NCBI GenBank assembly: GCA_029339505.1 | Contig: JAQISU010000155.1 | Coordinates: 22,350,001-22,414,000 of the forward strand | Direction: 5' to 3' | Source of the DNA: Unio delphinus | Taxonomy: Eukaryota; Mollusca; Bivalvia; Unionida; Unionidae | DNA length: 64,000 nt | Shown here: piece after piece, positions 8,776-19,849 of the stretch | Position numbering within the stretch: position 1 is the stretch's first letter | How the letters are laid out: the number at the start of each line of letters is the position of its first letter | Made by a program: the position numbers and the translations under genes | Notes under the pieces: generated by a model | Database searches by the model: none | What the model saw: the letters and a program-made list of their open reading frames with translations, nothing else | What the model was told of the DNA's origin: nothing

Positions 8776-9129
8776 ATGATAAGAGTTATATATAAGATGC
8801 TCACGCTTAGTTCATGCAGTTGGTTGTTAAAGAATTCGACTAATCGCTGTGGGAAATCTTGTTATGGAGAATACTGTGGAGTGCATGCTTATTTGCTACG
8901 AAATAGTACTAATGCTGGTACAAATCCTTGTGTAGGTTGTGGTGTTGGTGTGAGAGGAAAAATCCATCTATGTGATAAATGTGGGAAAAACGCCTATCGA
9001 GCTATTTTGACGTATTATAAAAACAGAAAGAATAAGCATCATGTTATGGTTGAAAATCCTCCTACGGTAGAGGAGTTCATTGCTGGATATCGACCAAGAG
9101 GTAGTTCAGCGATTTCTGTAGAAGCATAA
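8776..9129 (+). CDS. Cysteine-rich zinc-ribbon-like protein of the PolB element, 117 aa
   Basis: The family is unrecognised. The frame runs from the ATG at 8776 (alternative ATG 8797) to TAA at 9127-9129. It contains about nine cysteines, arranged as RCGKSCYGEYCGVH, then PCVGCG and LCDKCGKNA, which looks like one or two zinc-binding knuckles. The C-terminus is basic and then Pro/Ser-containing. It is divergent from the polymerase with a 69-bp shared upstream region. The stop codon overlaps by one base the first of a series of ATGACAGAGTCAT microhairpins. A small nucleic-acid-binding protein is the obvious reading, but nothing shows its partner. Confidence 0.65.
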   Translation: MIRVIYKMLTLSSCSWLLKNSTNRCGKSCYGEYCGVHAYLLRNSTNAGTNPCVGCGVGVRGKIHLCDKCGKNAYRAILTYYKNRKNKHHVMVENPPTVEEFIAGYRPRGSSAISVEA

Positions 9130-9228
9130 TGACAGAGTCATAATGACATAGTAATCATCAATATCCCCTTAGCAATTTTCATTTGTCAATTGTAGAAGCC
9201 TCCATAATGACAGAGTCATCATCAATCT
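9129..9228. repeat. Microhairpins after the cysteine-rich gene
   Basis: Two perfect ATGAC-AGA-GTCAT hairpins at 9129-9141 and 9207-9219. Further copies lie inside the following repeats (9309-9321, 9323-9335 with ATGGT-AAA-ACCAT, and 9636-9648). Confidence 0.85.
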
Positions 9229-9463
9229 GATACCCCTAAAGAATTCTTTTTAAAGTGTTATTTTAGTAATCTGAGACTATATGGTTCAGGGTTGTAGAAA
9301 ACTCCATAATGACAGAGTCATAATGGTAAAACCATCAACAATTTAACACTTAACTCATTTTACTACTACTCTACTAAAATCAGCCTATTTTTTTACTATT
9401 AGGAGGTGTTAAAAAGTAAATCCAAGGCTTCTATCAAAAGTGGTCCAGAACCGGGCTTTTTAC
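9229..9463. repeat. Repeat unit P, copy 1
   Basis: Begins GATACCCCTAAAGAATTC and ends GAACCGGGCTTTTTAC. It holds one ATGAC and one ATGGT microhairpin. About 90% identical to copies 2 and 3 by eye, and the longest of the three. Confidence 0.9.
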
Positions 9464-9554
9464 ATGGAGGTATTAAAAAGTAAATCCAAGGCTTCCTTGG
9501 AAGTAGACCACTTTTTCATAGAAGTCTCAAGTAATGACAAAGCCATCAACAATT
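9464..9554. repeat. Partial palindromic derivative between P copies
   Basis: Starts with a variant of the unit's end (TTAAAAAGTAAATCCAAGG) followed at once by an inverted form (CCTTGGAAG...ACTTTTT), giving an imperfect palindrome centred near 9496. The rest is short linker. Confidence 0.6.
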
Positions 9555-9763
9555 GATACCCCTAAAGAATTCTTTTTTAAAGTGTTATTTTGCTAATCTG
9601 AGACTAAATGGTTCAGGGTTGTAGAAGACTCCATAATGACAGAGTCATCAATCTGACACTTAACTTATTTTTGCTAAAATTAGCCTATTTTTTTACTATT
9701 AGGAGGTGTTAAAAAGTAAATCCAAGGCTTCTATCAAAAGTGGTCCAGAACCGGGCTTTTTAC
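9555..9763. repeat. Repeat unit P, copy 2
   Basis: Same order and ends as copy 1, with one ATGACAGAGTCAT hairpin (9636-9648) but without the ATGGT hairpin. Confidence 0.9.
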
Positions 9764-9828
9764 TATTTTTCATTTGTCAATTAGTCCAGAGTTGTAGAAG
9801 CCTCAGTTCAACAATCTGATACTAAATT

Positions 9829-10026
9829 GATACCCCTAAAGAATTCTTTTTTAAAGTGTTATTTTAGTAATCTGAGACTATATGGTTCAGGGTTGTAGAA
9901 AACTCCATTTACCAATCTGACACTTAACTTATTTTTGCTAAAATCAGCCTATTTTTTTACTATTAGGAGGTGTTAAAAAGTAAATCCAAGGCTTCTATCA
10001 AAAGTGGTCCAGAACCGGGCTTTTTA
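9829..10026. repeat. Repeat unit P, copy 3
   Basis: Shortest copy; both microhairpins are absent, so the three copies differ mainly by presence or absence of hairpins. Preceded at 9764-9828 by a short stretch also found near 9175-9228. Confidence 0.9.
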
Positions 10027-10027
10027 T

Positions 10028-10240
10028 ATACTACTCCTTGTCTAACCCTGAATCTGGCCGCGAACGTATATATAGAAATCCGCGAATCAGGACAGATTAG
10101 TTATTCGCATCAGCAGAAGACTGACGTTGACTCTTCAATTTCAGCTACGATTCCGTACCTGAATTCCCTCATCATTTCTATCATCTGGTGACACTCTTTA
10201 TCTGGGGACTCAACCTTTTCCTTCTTGCTATCTTCCTGAG
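10028..10240 (+). promoter_or_regulatory. TATA-containing promoter-like or LTR-end-like stretch
   Basis: GTATATATAG at 10066-10075 is followed about 25-30 bp later by GGACAGATTAGTT, an initiator-like spacing. The local base composition is less AT-rich than the flanks. A CATC-TGGTGACACTC junction near 10184-10196 could be an LTR end with a tRNA primer site, but I see no partner LTR or gag/pol nearby. Confidence 0.25.
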
Positions 10241-11285
10241 TTCCCGGCCTGAGTTTATGAGACTGATCTATAGAACATTCCAGCTAAACATCTAAGAAAA
10301 GTCTCATAAAATTACGATATGATACGGTTGTTCTGTGCTGTTTTGTACCTTACCATTGTTTGTAATGTATTGTAGGAAGTGCATTTCCTTCTATTAAATC
10401 CCTCCAGTATAAAGATTCTGATGGAGACAAATAATATTATATTCTGTGTCGAAACAATACATATCTCTAACACGAAGGTGGAGGAAATAAAGCAGGACGG
10501 GTTTTTCTGTGCCAAGGTTCATACTATGATTTTGTTTACAAACGCGAATAATAATGTTCAAAATATGTTCAGATTGATATATATTTCAACTATACAACAA
10601 TCCCTTTCTTGGATTAGGGTGGTACGATTTAACAAATACACCCAAATATACCCAAATACTGCTCAGATATAAACAAATACTCCCAAACACTACCCAGATA
10701 CTGTCCAGAGACAAGCACGTGATACATTTACCACTAAATAATTTATTTATAAAAAAAAATCATTCTCAAGTTAAGTTCTGGGTCAAATTAAATACGTTAA
10801 ATGACAAAAGCATATACATGTAGAAATAAGTTGTACGAAACGCTTCGAACATCTCCAATTACCATTTGCTCGGAAATCATCGACAGGGTCCGCACGACAC
10901 ACACACAAACACACGCACGCACACACACACATATGTCCCTATATGTCTCTTACTTTACTACTTTCTTGGATGAATCGTTCTCTGAGGTTCCTGTATTTTA
11001 CAAGCCCCATGTTCCCCCCTCTCCCAATACTTGATTACGTTATTCTATAATATTAATAACTTGTTATATGTTTTGTACTATCGCCCATTGACATATTTAT
11101 CTGTGAATAATTAAATAAGATAGTTCGTAATTCCGGTGATCGTGGCCAACGATTTTCGCTATGCATGTGCTATTATGTTTTTTCTGCTATCTACATTCTG
11201 AGTCGGGACTGGCCTTTGTGTCGTAATTTTTTTTCCTTTTACTTACTTGATGTTTATTTTTGCTGAAGAAATTATAGACTCTGAC

Positions 11286-11327
<42 letters not shown>

Positions 11328-11388
11328 ATGTTAAGTGATAACATAAAAAACATTAACACATTGAATGTGTGACACACACAGAAACATA
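10241..11388. other. Noncoding, repeat-rich stretch
   Basis: No supported gene. Contains a degenerate CAAATACnCCC repeat (about 10634-10705), (AC)n at 10897-10930 and 11287-11325, and otherwise unique AT-rich DNA. Open frames crossing the microsatellites are low-complexity. Confidence 0.6.
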
Positions 11389-11430
11389 CATACATACATA
11401 CATACATACATACATACATACATACATACA

Positions 11431-11463
<33 letters not shown>

Positions 11464-11995
11464 GCAAAAATCGTTACCTTTGGCTTTAATCCTTGGAAGC
11501 ATGTATGTAGAAAAATGCTAAGGAGAAATCAAATTCAATGTTGATATAGTTTAATCTGTTTATAACTTGGTGTCTAATCGTTTCCAACTGATTCTTTGAA
11601 TTTAGTCTCTGATTACTATCTCTTTTCCACGTTATATTTATATACCAAATCAGAGCCACATATTGAACTAAATTTCTATTCAGCGAAAATAAATGTCAGT
11701 CAGTCATACATACATACATACATACATACATACATACATACATACATACATACATACATACATACAAAAATCGTTACCTTTGGCTTTAATCCTTGGAAGT
11801 ATGTATGTAGAAAAATGCTAAGGAGAAATCAAATTCAATGTTGATATAGTTTAATCTGTTTATAACTTGGTGTCTGATCGTTTCCAACTGATTCTTTGAA
11901 TTTAGTCTCTGATTACTGTCTCTTTTCCACGTTATATTTATATACCAAATCAGAGCCACATATTGAACTAAATTTCTATTCAGCGAAAATAAATC
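11389..11995 (+). repeat. (CATA)n plus ~230-bp module, copies 1 and 2
   Basis: A (CATA)n tract (11389-11462) leads into a 230-bp module (about 11463-11694) ending GAAAATAAAT, then GTCAGTCAGTC, a second (CATA)n (11704-11764) and a second module (about 11765-11993). The two modules differ by only a few bases. A third copy is at 13,688-13,921. The combination of AGTC/CATA microsatellite and a unique module resembles a non-autonomous element carrying a microsatellite end. Confidence 0.85.
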
Positions 11996-13140
11996 GCCAA
12001 TTCCAGTAGTCAAAAGTAATAAATATGCCGGCATACCTCTAACGTACAACTTTAAACCTAACGATGCGATAAAAGAAGCATGCGATAAAGGTAAACACTT
12101 GTTAAACTCTTTTTATTTTATTGGTATCAGAGACGGAGGAATGAACCCTCTAATAAGTATGAAAATCTGGAAAAGAATCATTCTACCTTCAGTCCTATAT
12201 GGATGTGAATTATGGTCGAATATGACGAACACCAATATAGAAGAACTTGAGCTATGTCAGAGATATGCAGCGCGACGTATGCAAGCTTTCGATAAATATT
12301 CGCCCATAGAGGCTACGCGTAGTACCTTAGGACTCTGGTCAATGGAAGCATACATTGATAAGATGAAATTGTGCTTTTTCAACCGGCTTTGTAGGGGCGA
12401 TTGGACTCTTATCTGGAAAAAGATTTTCATTTTGCGTTTATGTCAGTACTTGACCAACCCAATTAGACAGACGGGGTTTATAGCAGATATTGACAAAATA
12501 TTCAAGAAATATGGTATGGGAAGTGTTCTCTTAGACTATGCAGTAAGAGTACAAACCGAAGGTAAACTTGTTTGGAATCGGAATATTATTGATAATATTC
12601 AAAACATCGAAGAATCTACCTGGAATACAGATATTGAACTAAGGAGCGATTTAATTCACTTCAGAAACATTCATTTGGACTTAAAACCAAGCAGTATATG
12701 GTTTCTTGGACGTAAATTTCCATCTATGTTATGACCTCTCTCTGAAATAGTGAAACTATATATCATGCCTGTTGGAAAAGTTATGATATGTAAACTCTGT
12801 TGAAAAGAGACTGACGACAGAGCGAAACATCTTATCTTAGGTTGTGAAAAGCTCCTTGAAGAACGAAACGTCTTCTTTGAGTGGGTGATTGACACTTTAT
12901 AGGTGAGAGACGGGGTTAATTTATTTAATCAAGAAGACGATATACTATTGGAGACACTTCTTGGAAGCAGAGTAGATTGCTTGTCGTCTATCGACGATGA
13001 TGTATGGGATAAACTCATGTTGGTAACGGCAAAAAGCATAACCTCATTTTACAATAAAATGCATTCCCTACTCTCAACCAGCATGTCATAACATAACAGC
13101 AATAATAAGTAGTTAATTTAGATAAATAAATAAATTAATT
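11994..13140 (+). mobile_element. LINE fragment: C-terminal part of a reverse-transcriptase ORF
   Basis: Coding similarity starts immediately after module copy 2, so the element is 5'-truncated. The frame from about 11,997 to 12,734 encodes the post-catalytic part of a LINE reverse transcriptase (YAGIPLTYN, AIKEACDKGKH, then LPSVLYGCELW). After two stops, a CLC...H-x4-C knuckle follows in the region 12,780-12,900, then a last piece at 12,903-13,091. It ends with an A/T-rich (ATAA)n tail near 13,120-13,150. The YxDD catalytic region is missing. It is a dead copy. Confidence 0.8.
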
Positions 13141-13399
13141 TTAAAAAAAACAAACAAAAACAAATATTCTGCTGTTGTCAAATTCCGCAATTTTGATGTA
13201 TTACAGATCACGGAGATATAATGCTCTCTGGCTCATATAATATACGAGTGTCACCTTTTGCTATCTTTATTCCTTTGAGAAGGATTTCATGCTGTTCCTC
13301 ATATATATATGTATAAATGTGTGTATATGTGTCTATATATGTATGTGTAAATATGTGTTTGGGTGTGTAAATATATATGTATGTGTATGTGTGTACATT

Positions 13400-13432
<33 letters not shown>

Positions 13433-13621
13433 ATGTATGTATGCATAAACATATATGTCATGTAGAAAGAACTACATTGATAATTACACTGGTATACGTT
13501 TCCAATTTGTTTCAATTATATTCTTTTGTGTTGTATTTCATGATTTTGTATTATCCTGAATTTGATTAATCTGATGTAATCTCTATTGAAGAGGAAATAA
13601 AGTAAGTCAGTCAGTCAGTCA
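13141..13621. other. Microsatellite-rich noncoding DNA
   Basis: Contains TATG/TGTA-rich low complexity (13,300-13,440) with (AT)n and (GT)n. A possible LINE/SINE 3' end at 13,560-13,621 (CTCTATTGAAGAG stem, GGAAATAAAG, then (AGTC)n). Confidence 0.6.
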
Positions 13622-13657
13622 GTCAGTCATACATACATACATACATACATACATACA

Positions 13658-13690
<33 letters not shown>

Positions 13691-13921
13691 GCAAAAATCG
13701 TTACCTTTGGCTTTAATCCTTGGAAGCATGTATGTAGAAAAATGCTAAGGAGAAATCAAATTCAATGTTAATATAGTTTAATCTGTTTATAACTTGGTGT
13801 CTGATCGTTACCAACTGATTCTTTGAATTTAGTCTCTGATTACTGTCTCTTTTCCACGTTATATTTATATACCAAATCAGAGCCACATATTGAACTAAAT
13901 TTCTATTCAGCGAAAATAAAT
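13622..13921 (+). repeat. (CATA)n plus ~230-bp module, copy 3
   Basis: (AGTC)n and (CATA)n to about 13,687 followed by the third copy of the 230-bp module, ending GCGAAAATAAA. Nearly identical to copies 1 and 2. Confidence 0.88.
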
Positions 13922-15360
13922 TTAACGTGATGAGGATCAGTTCCGACTGGTTACTGATATAAAACGAATAAAATAATTATGTCATCTAATGAACATAATG
14001 AAAAAGTAAACAAAACTGCATTTTTACATACGTGCAAATTAGAACATATCAGGCAAGTCTTGTTGTTTTCTTTTACCCACAATTAATGAGTAATGACCTC
14101 TTGGTACGAGTTGATAAGCAGAAAGATAACCAGGCCCTTGGGCAGGAATTAATTATAAATATTAGGAAATGTGAATAATAACAGGTAAATTGTCGGCAAG
14201 CGCATAAAATGAAAATGAAAGGAATTGCCGAACAGGATCAGCAAACGCAAGTAATTTTTGTCGAGGATTGCAAAAAGAAACCAAGGAAAGAAAATGCCAA
14301 TAAAGGTGATCATGTGGCAAGCTCTCATTTACTATATTAATATTTGTTCACCAGCAACATGCTAAAATCAGCCTCGACTGGTTTTTGACTTCATATTGAG
14401 TACTGACAATTGCGGCATGTTTTTGTTTTTTTCTTAAAATAGAACGACTTTCAACTTTTGTATTTTTAATCATGAATAAACTGCTAGACAGTCTGTTTAA
14501 AAAAACAAACCATTACTGTTAATTACAAGCAATCAAATGCAATGTATATGATCTTAAAGTTTCATCACATCGTCTTCCATTTTGAAATAAAGCTTAAATA
14601 CTGCAAATTTTTGTTTTCTTTATACTGTATTGGTGATTCTTAAATGAATCATGCCTAATTTCAGAATAAAAAATGTGGTGGATGCAAATCAAATTGTTCA
14701 AATGGCTGTGTGAAATGTTCATTGTGTAAGAACAGGCATCATAACAAATGCCAAGAAATCACAGACGATGAATTGAAAATATTGGGAAACATTGATCTGG
14801 ACAACTTTATTTTCTCAAAGCTGTTTTTTTATATAAAAGATCCCTATTTATGTGTGCAATCATCATGCAGCATCATGGATTATCAACTAATTAAATGACA
14901 ATTTTATCTTAGAAAAAAATGCAGCCTATGCACAAATTTGAATAATTTTTATGTCTAATGTTTCGATTTCTTTAAAATAACATAAATATGTGATATAATT
15001 ATGATACAACTGATCACTCAACATTGCAAATCAATCACACCAGCTGAAGTTTATAACATGATGAAATGTACAGTCTTCACATCAGATGTGAATTCATTCA
15101 CATGTGTATATTGTATAGCACTTTCTGTGCGAATACTGTTTTAAAATTATTGAAAAGACCTATGTCGAGCTATGGATGGTGCTGGCAACTACAGGCTTTA
15201 TGGTCAGTCTTTTTCTTTTCTTTTGGACAAACAAGCCTGGCACTCAGTGAAACAAGGAAGGAAAAAAATTTAAAGAAATTTCTTGCTGCTCCGATCGCCA
15301 CAGTAGCCGAGTCTAACTATGTCGATTCATCAGATAAAACATACAAGTGCAAGCGACTGA

Positions 15361-15361
<1 letters not shown>
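13922..15361. other. AT-rich region with possible small plus-strand exons
   Basis: Short frames at 13,978-14,056 (starting MSSNEHNEKVNK, followed by a CAG|GCAAGT-type donor), 14,211-14,317 and 14,665-14,897 look more protein-like than their surroundings, but splice phases between them do not fit cleanly. Nothing else is recognised. Confidence 0.3.
14665..14897 (+). CDS. Candidate cysteine-rich exon
   Basis: Follows a TTTCAG acceptor. It encodes KCGGCKSNCSNGCVKCSLC, then HHNKC, which resembles half of a PHD-like or other zinc-binding domain, followed by an acidic QEITDDELKIL segment and a stop at 14,896. No partner exons with matching phase were found, so it may be a relic or a chance frame. 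Confidence 0.3.

Positions 15362-15413
<52 letters not shown>
15362..15413. repeat. (TAA)n tail of minus-strand LINE
   Basis: About 17 TAA triplets abutting the 3' end of the LINE on the minus strand (read as (TTA)n there). A shorter version of the same junction occurs at 62,690-62,705. Confidence 0.92.
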
Positions 15414-15417
<4 letters not shown>

Positions 15418-17570
15418 GACTTTGTATAGCGCCTAATCTTTCAAAGCTCTAAGCGCTTTACACCATCAATAATGATATGACTACACTACAGAACAACAAA
15501 TGACTAAAACAATGAAATTGGGAAACATAAAAACATGCTGAAAATATATAAGATACAAAACACGATTAGGTCGCTAAGTTTGTCCCTGAAGTCGAAACAG
15601 GTGAGTCTTGAGAGCACTGTTAAAAGGGACCACTGTGTCTTTGTGTCTAATTTCAATGGGCAATTTGTTCCACGTCGCCGGGCCCTGGTATGCAAATGAA
15701 CGTTGTCCATATGACTTTGTTTTCACCTTGGGAACAATGAGTATACGATTATCAGAAGAAGAGCTCACGGATCTAGCTGGTGTATACACATGGGTGAGGC
15801 TGGATAGGTATGTTGGACTGGAGTCTGTCATTGAAATATAGCACAGAGAACAAATTTTGTGTTTGATTCTGTATTGAATTGATAGCCAGTTTAGGGTATA
15901 GAGCAGTGGTGAGGTGTGCTCTGATCGAGGTACTCTAAAGATGATCCGTGCAGCTGTGTTTTGAACTTTTTTGAAGTTTCTGGAGTAAATATTGTGATGA
16001 ACCAGACAGGATTGAGTTACAATAGTCCAGTCTTGAAAATACTAATGAATACACAAGTGTTTTCGCGGCATCAACTGAAACATATTTACGAATGGAACTG
16101 ATGCGTCTCAATTCAAGATATGCAGACTTGCAAATGTTCATGACATTTTGGTGCAGTGTGAGAGTACTGTCTAGAATAACACCTAGATTCCGAACTGACT
16201 GTGAGAATTTAATGTTGGTGTTGCTGATATTTATTGTCTGAGGTAAAGGTTGTGAATGAGAAAGTCTTTGTGTTGTGATCAGAATAGCATCAGTTTTATC
16301 ATCATTCATCTGCAACTTGTTACATGTCATCCATGATTTCACATCCGAAATGCACTTCTCTACTCCATGGATGGTAGCATCAGCTTCAGTTAGATGGCTA
16401 GACTTGTATATTTGGGTGTCATCAGCGTACAATTGGTGCGACACTGGGTGATGATTTATGACACCTAAGAGTGGCTGAGTGTACAGAATGAAGAGAACAG
16501 GACCAAGAACAGATCCCTGTGAAAAACAACAACATATGTCAACTGGGCTGGAGTGTATTCCATTTGCAGATATAAGTTGTGTCCTGTTGACTAAGTAGGA
16601 CTTGAACCACTGTAAGGCTATATTCTGAATGCCAAATACATGCTGGAGACGGTGAAGTAATATATCATGTCTATTGTGTCAAATGCTGCAGATAAATCCA
16701 GGAGAGTGAGGACTGTAATCTTTCCACTATCCAAAGCAGAGAGAATGTCACTCAATACTTTCAGAAGAGTAGTTTCCGTACTGTGGCGAGGGCGATATGC
16801 AGACTTTACATTACTAAAAAGACGGTTTGAATTCAAATGAGATACAAGTTGAGTTAGAACAACCTTTTCTAAGATTTTTTATATGAAAGGGAGATTAGAA
16901 ACTGGGCGGTAGTTCTTTAAATTGTTATGGTCCAGGGTTGTTTTTTTTCAGTAGTGGCTTTACGATGGCAGTTTTGAAAAATGATGGGAATTCCCCTGAT
17001 GAGAGAGAGAGATATTAATAACATCTTTAGTGAAGGCAATATTGGTTCTAAGCACTCAAGCAGCAGTGATGTCGGAATTGGATCAAGTTCACATTACTTT
17101 GGTGCACTTTTCATCACGATTGTCCGTACTAAATCTATAGAAACATGTCCAAATGCTCCTAACGGTTGTCGCTGAAATTCTGCATCATACCTGTATGGTG
17201 ACGAATCAGTTGAAATTGTGCTGTCAAACGAATCTCTAATGGTTTTAACTTTGTCATTGAAGAAATTTGCAAATTGGTCTGGTAGGTCGATTGGAAAGAA
17301 GATCATTGGAAGTGGTGTACATTTGTTCCTTGACATTAGTTTGTTAGTTATCTCAAAGAGCTCTTTGCAGCTGGAACTCTCCGTGATCTTAGTACTGTAG
17401 TGGGATGATTTGGTTAAATGGACTATGTTTGTGACATTCTTCTTAGTGGCTTCGTAGATTTGTTTATGAATAGTGAGTCCAGTGGAAAGCCAAACCCTCT
17501 CTGCTCTCTGAAACAAACTGTCCGACGCAAACCGGGACAAAGGAAAGACAAAGAGCTGAATGGACAACAG
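15414..17570 (-). mobile_element. Decayed 5'-truncated LINE (CR1/L2/Jockey-like)
   Basis: Read on the minus strand from 17,567: a linker between endonuclease and reverse transcriptase (RAERVWLSTGL; LPDQFANFFNDK); then NYRPVSNLPF and an in-frame stop near 16,880; reverse-transcriptase fingers (SAYRPRHSTETTLLKV, then LLDLSAAFDTID, 16,618-16,836); the YADDTQ catalytic motif and RLDYCNSILSG (15,935-16,444); and the C-terminal KTKSYGQRSFAY...WNKLP block (15,574-15,831). Several frameshifts and stops separate the pieces, and the endonuclease is missing. The 3' end has the conserved TTTGTATAGCGCC block next to the (TAA)n tail. Confidence 0.88.
15935..16444 (-). pseudogene. Reverse-transcriptase fragment with YADD motif
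   Basis: 169-codon open piece of the LINE at 15,414-17,570. It holds the catalytic YADDTQIY near its start, KLQMNDDKT, NLGVILDSTLTL and RLDYCNSIL. The start Met is only the first in frame after a frameshift, not a natural start. Confidence 0.85.
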
Positions 17571-19411
17571 ATTTAAAGCACCGATAGCTATTAAACATTT
17601 TGTAACATGTACATATTCCTAATTAGCTAATGCATTGTGAAATAAATTATATAAGGTTGTAACTGCTATTATTGCAAGTTGTATGACATTTACATCTGTA
17701 TTTGGGAAATAATTGCTATTTTAATGTATTTTGCCACTTCAATAAAAAATAAAACATAACATTTTAATTCTAATTAGACTTTTCTTTTACAACTGTATAT
17801 GAATATAGTCGCCTTTACAGCGTCAAGTTTCCAAAAAGGTGTTTAACCATGAGATGAAGTATATCCATTATTCACTCAGAACAAGCAAATTTATTTTTTG
17901 TAACTAGTTTGAAACCTGTTCACATATATGGCCAACCAAATCACTCCTTTGATATAGGATGTCAGTATTAATTCAAGTCAGCCAAGATCTATTTAACCTA
18001 CATATCAAGTTTGATCCAAGTCTGTTCTGATATACAACCTTTATATTGGTACTAAGCTCAGTAAGTCGGACACAGAATCATCTTGCTAATATGAAATTGA
18101 GCCAATCAAAACCTTTTTTCTTAAATTGTGTTTTGTTCTCGATTACTGTCAGAGTCAGCTGACAAAAATTATTTAATTCCTACATGTTGAGTTTACTGAC
18201 AATTATTTACTTCTCTTTAAACATTTTCTAGAACAAGTTTACATACCAAGTTTATGCACATTTAGTTGAGAAAATTACTAGTGAACAAGTTCAGCAGACA
18301 AAATGCTCAATAATTATTCATTGTGCCTAATTTTCTTATTAATTACAAAGCTCCCCTTCCTCATTTTCATCTAGATCTGCACTAAATAAAGCCTGTACAA
18401 CTGTTACAAGCAAATCTTGATGAACCAATTTGTTGTTCCAGACTATTTATGATAAAAAAACGGACAATACAGTAAGATAGCACTGATCAAAGAAGAAGAA
18501 AGTCTATATTAGTTATAATAGTTTATTAAGCAAGATCAACATATTAATTTTAAAGTGTGTGCAGCAGATTACCAAATAAATATCTAAAACTCCAAACTTA
18601 TAGATAGAGAAATTCAAAATGTCTACTTTATTACTGGACAAAAAAAAATCTATCTTGCACTGAAAATCACATTATTACACATATTATTAATTATTACAGG
18701 TGATGCAGAGAATGTCGATTCTTGCCTGTGTTTCATGTTATAATGCAGTCCTCCACTGTATTCAACTTTAACACTCTTATGTTGATGCCTGAAGCCAATA
18801 AAAAAAAAATCATATATTTCACCTTATCATGTAAATCCCAATGTATCTGACTTCAACAATGAATCTTGTATCAATGCCTGAGGCCACACAAAAAAAATTC
18901 TGTAAGTATAACATTCAATAATTAAGCAGCAAGACTAATTTTACTGGTGCCAGGCAGACATCACTTAGTATAAAACTTATAGCAGTATTCTCAGTAGGAA
19001 GTAAAAAGTTTCACAAGTTTATAAAATACCATCAAGTATCCTTAATGCACCCCTTGTACAATCTAGTTTTCTGTCTGCATAATAGGCAGCATGTCCATCA
19101 CTCACTAATTAGGGGTGTTCAACATGGTTCAGTGAGTGAAGACCTGGAACTTTGAAATTCAGTCACCAAAAAACACGTGTACGTATTAAAATCTAACATA
19201 AATCAATCTTTACAAATGAATGTGTATACTATATAACATAATTAATTAAAGGATCAAAGTGATGTAAACAATCATATCCATATTCAGTTTCATTCAGCAG
19301 AAAATAATCGATTTACCGAACAGTTTCTTAAGACATCAATGTAAACGCAAACAATTACAATTAATAATATCTTGAATATTTTACAATACTGGGCACATTA
19401 AGTCATATAAA

Positions 19412-19575
19412 TATAAACATGTGATTATCTGAGAAATCCAATGGTATACTGTTTAACAACTAGTAAACATGTGATTATCTGAGAAACCCAATGGTATACT
19501 GTTTAACAACTAGTAGTAAACATGTGATTATCTGAGAAATCCAATGGTATACTGTTTAACAATTAGTAGTAAACA
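19412..19575. repeat. ~52-bp tandem repeat, three copies
   Basis: Units contain AAACATGTGATTATCTGAG and end CTGTTTAACAACTAGTA; the third is followed by a partial unit. Confidence 0.88.
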
Positions 19576-19808
19576 TGATGAAAAAGACTGTATCGTATGA
19601 CCAAGGTATAATAACAATAATGGCGTTTGCAAATAAAAGAGCTTATTAATTTTGACTGAAGCCAATTTAGTAAAATTCAATGAACAAAAGTTATTGCTTG
19701 TCAAAGAGGCCACAAATAAAGCCAATTCTAAACTGGCATAGTTTAACTAACATTGTCTTTCTTCTTTGTCCCAAACTTGTCATATTATATGGTTTCTTTT
19801 TCAGAGTT

Positions 19809-19809
19809 G

Positions 19810-19848
<39 letters not shown>
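19809..19848. repeat. (TA)n(CA)n microsatellite
   Basis: Run of TA dinucleotides passing into CA dinucleotides. Confidence 0.92.

Positions 19849-19849
<1 letters not shown>

Noticed and set aside
1..10026. Complete Polinton or adintovirus
   Set aside because: No integrase, ATPase, protease or capsid genes and no long terminal inverted repeats are visible in the window.
11243..11467. Cys/Val/Met-rich open frame
   Set aside because: Translation of (CATA)n and (CA)n microsatellites.
15066..15365. 99-codon frame
   Set aside because: Low-complexity and hydrophobic fragments without recognisable domain; ends in the (TAA)n tail.
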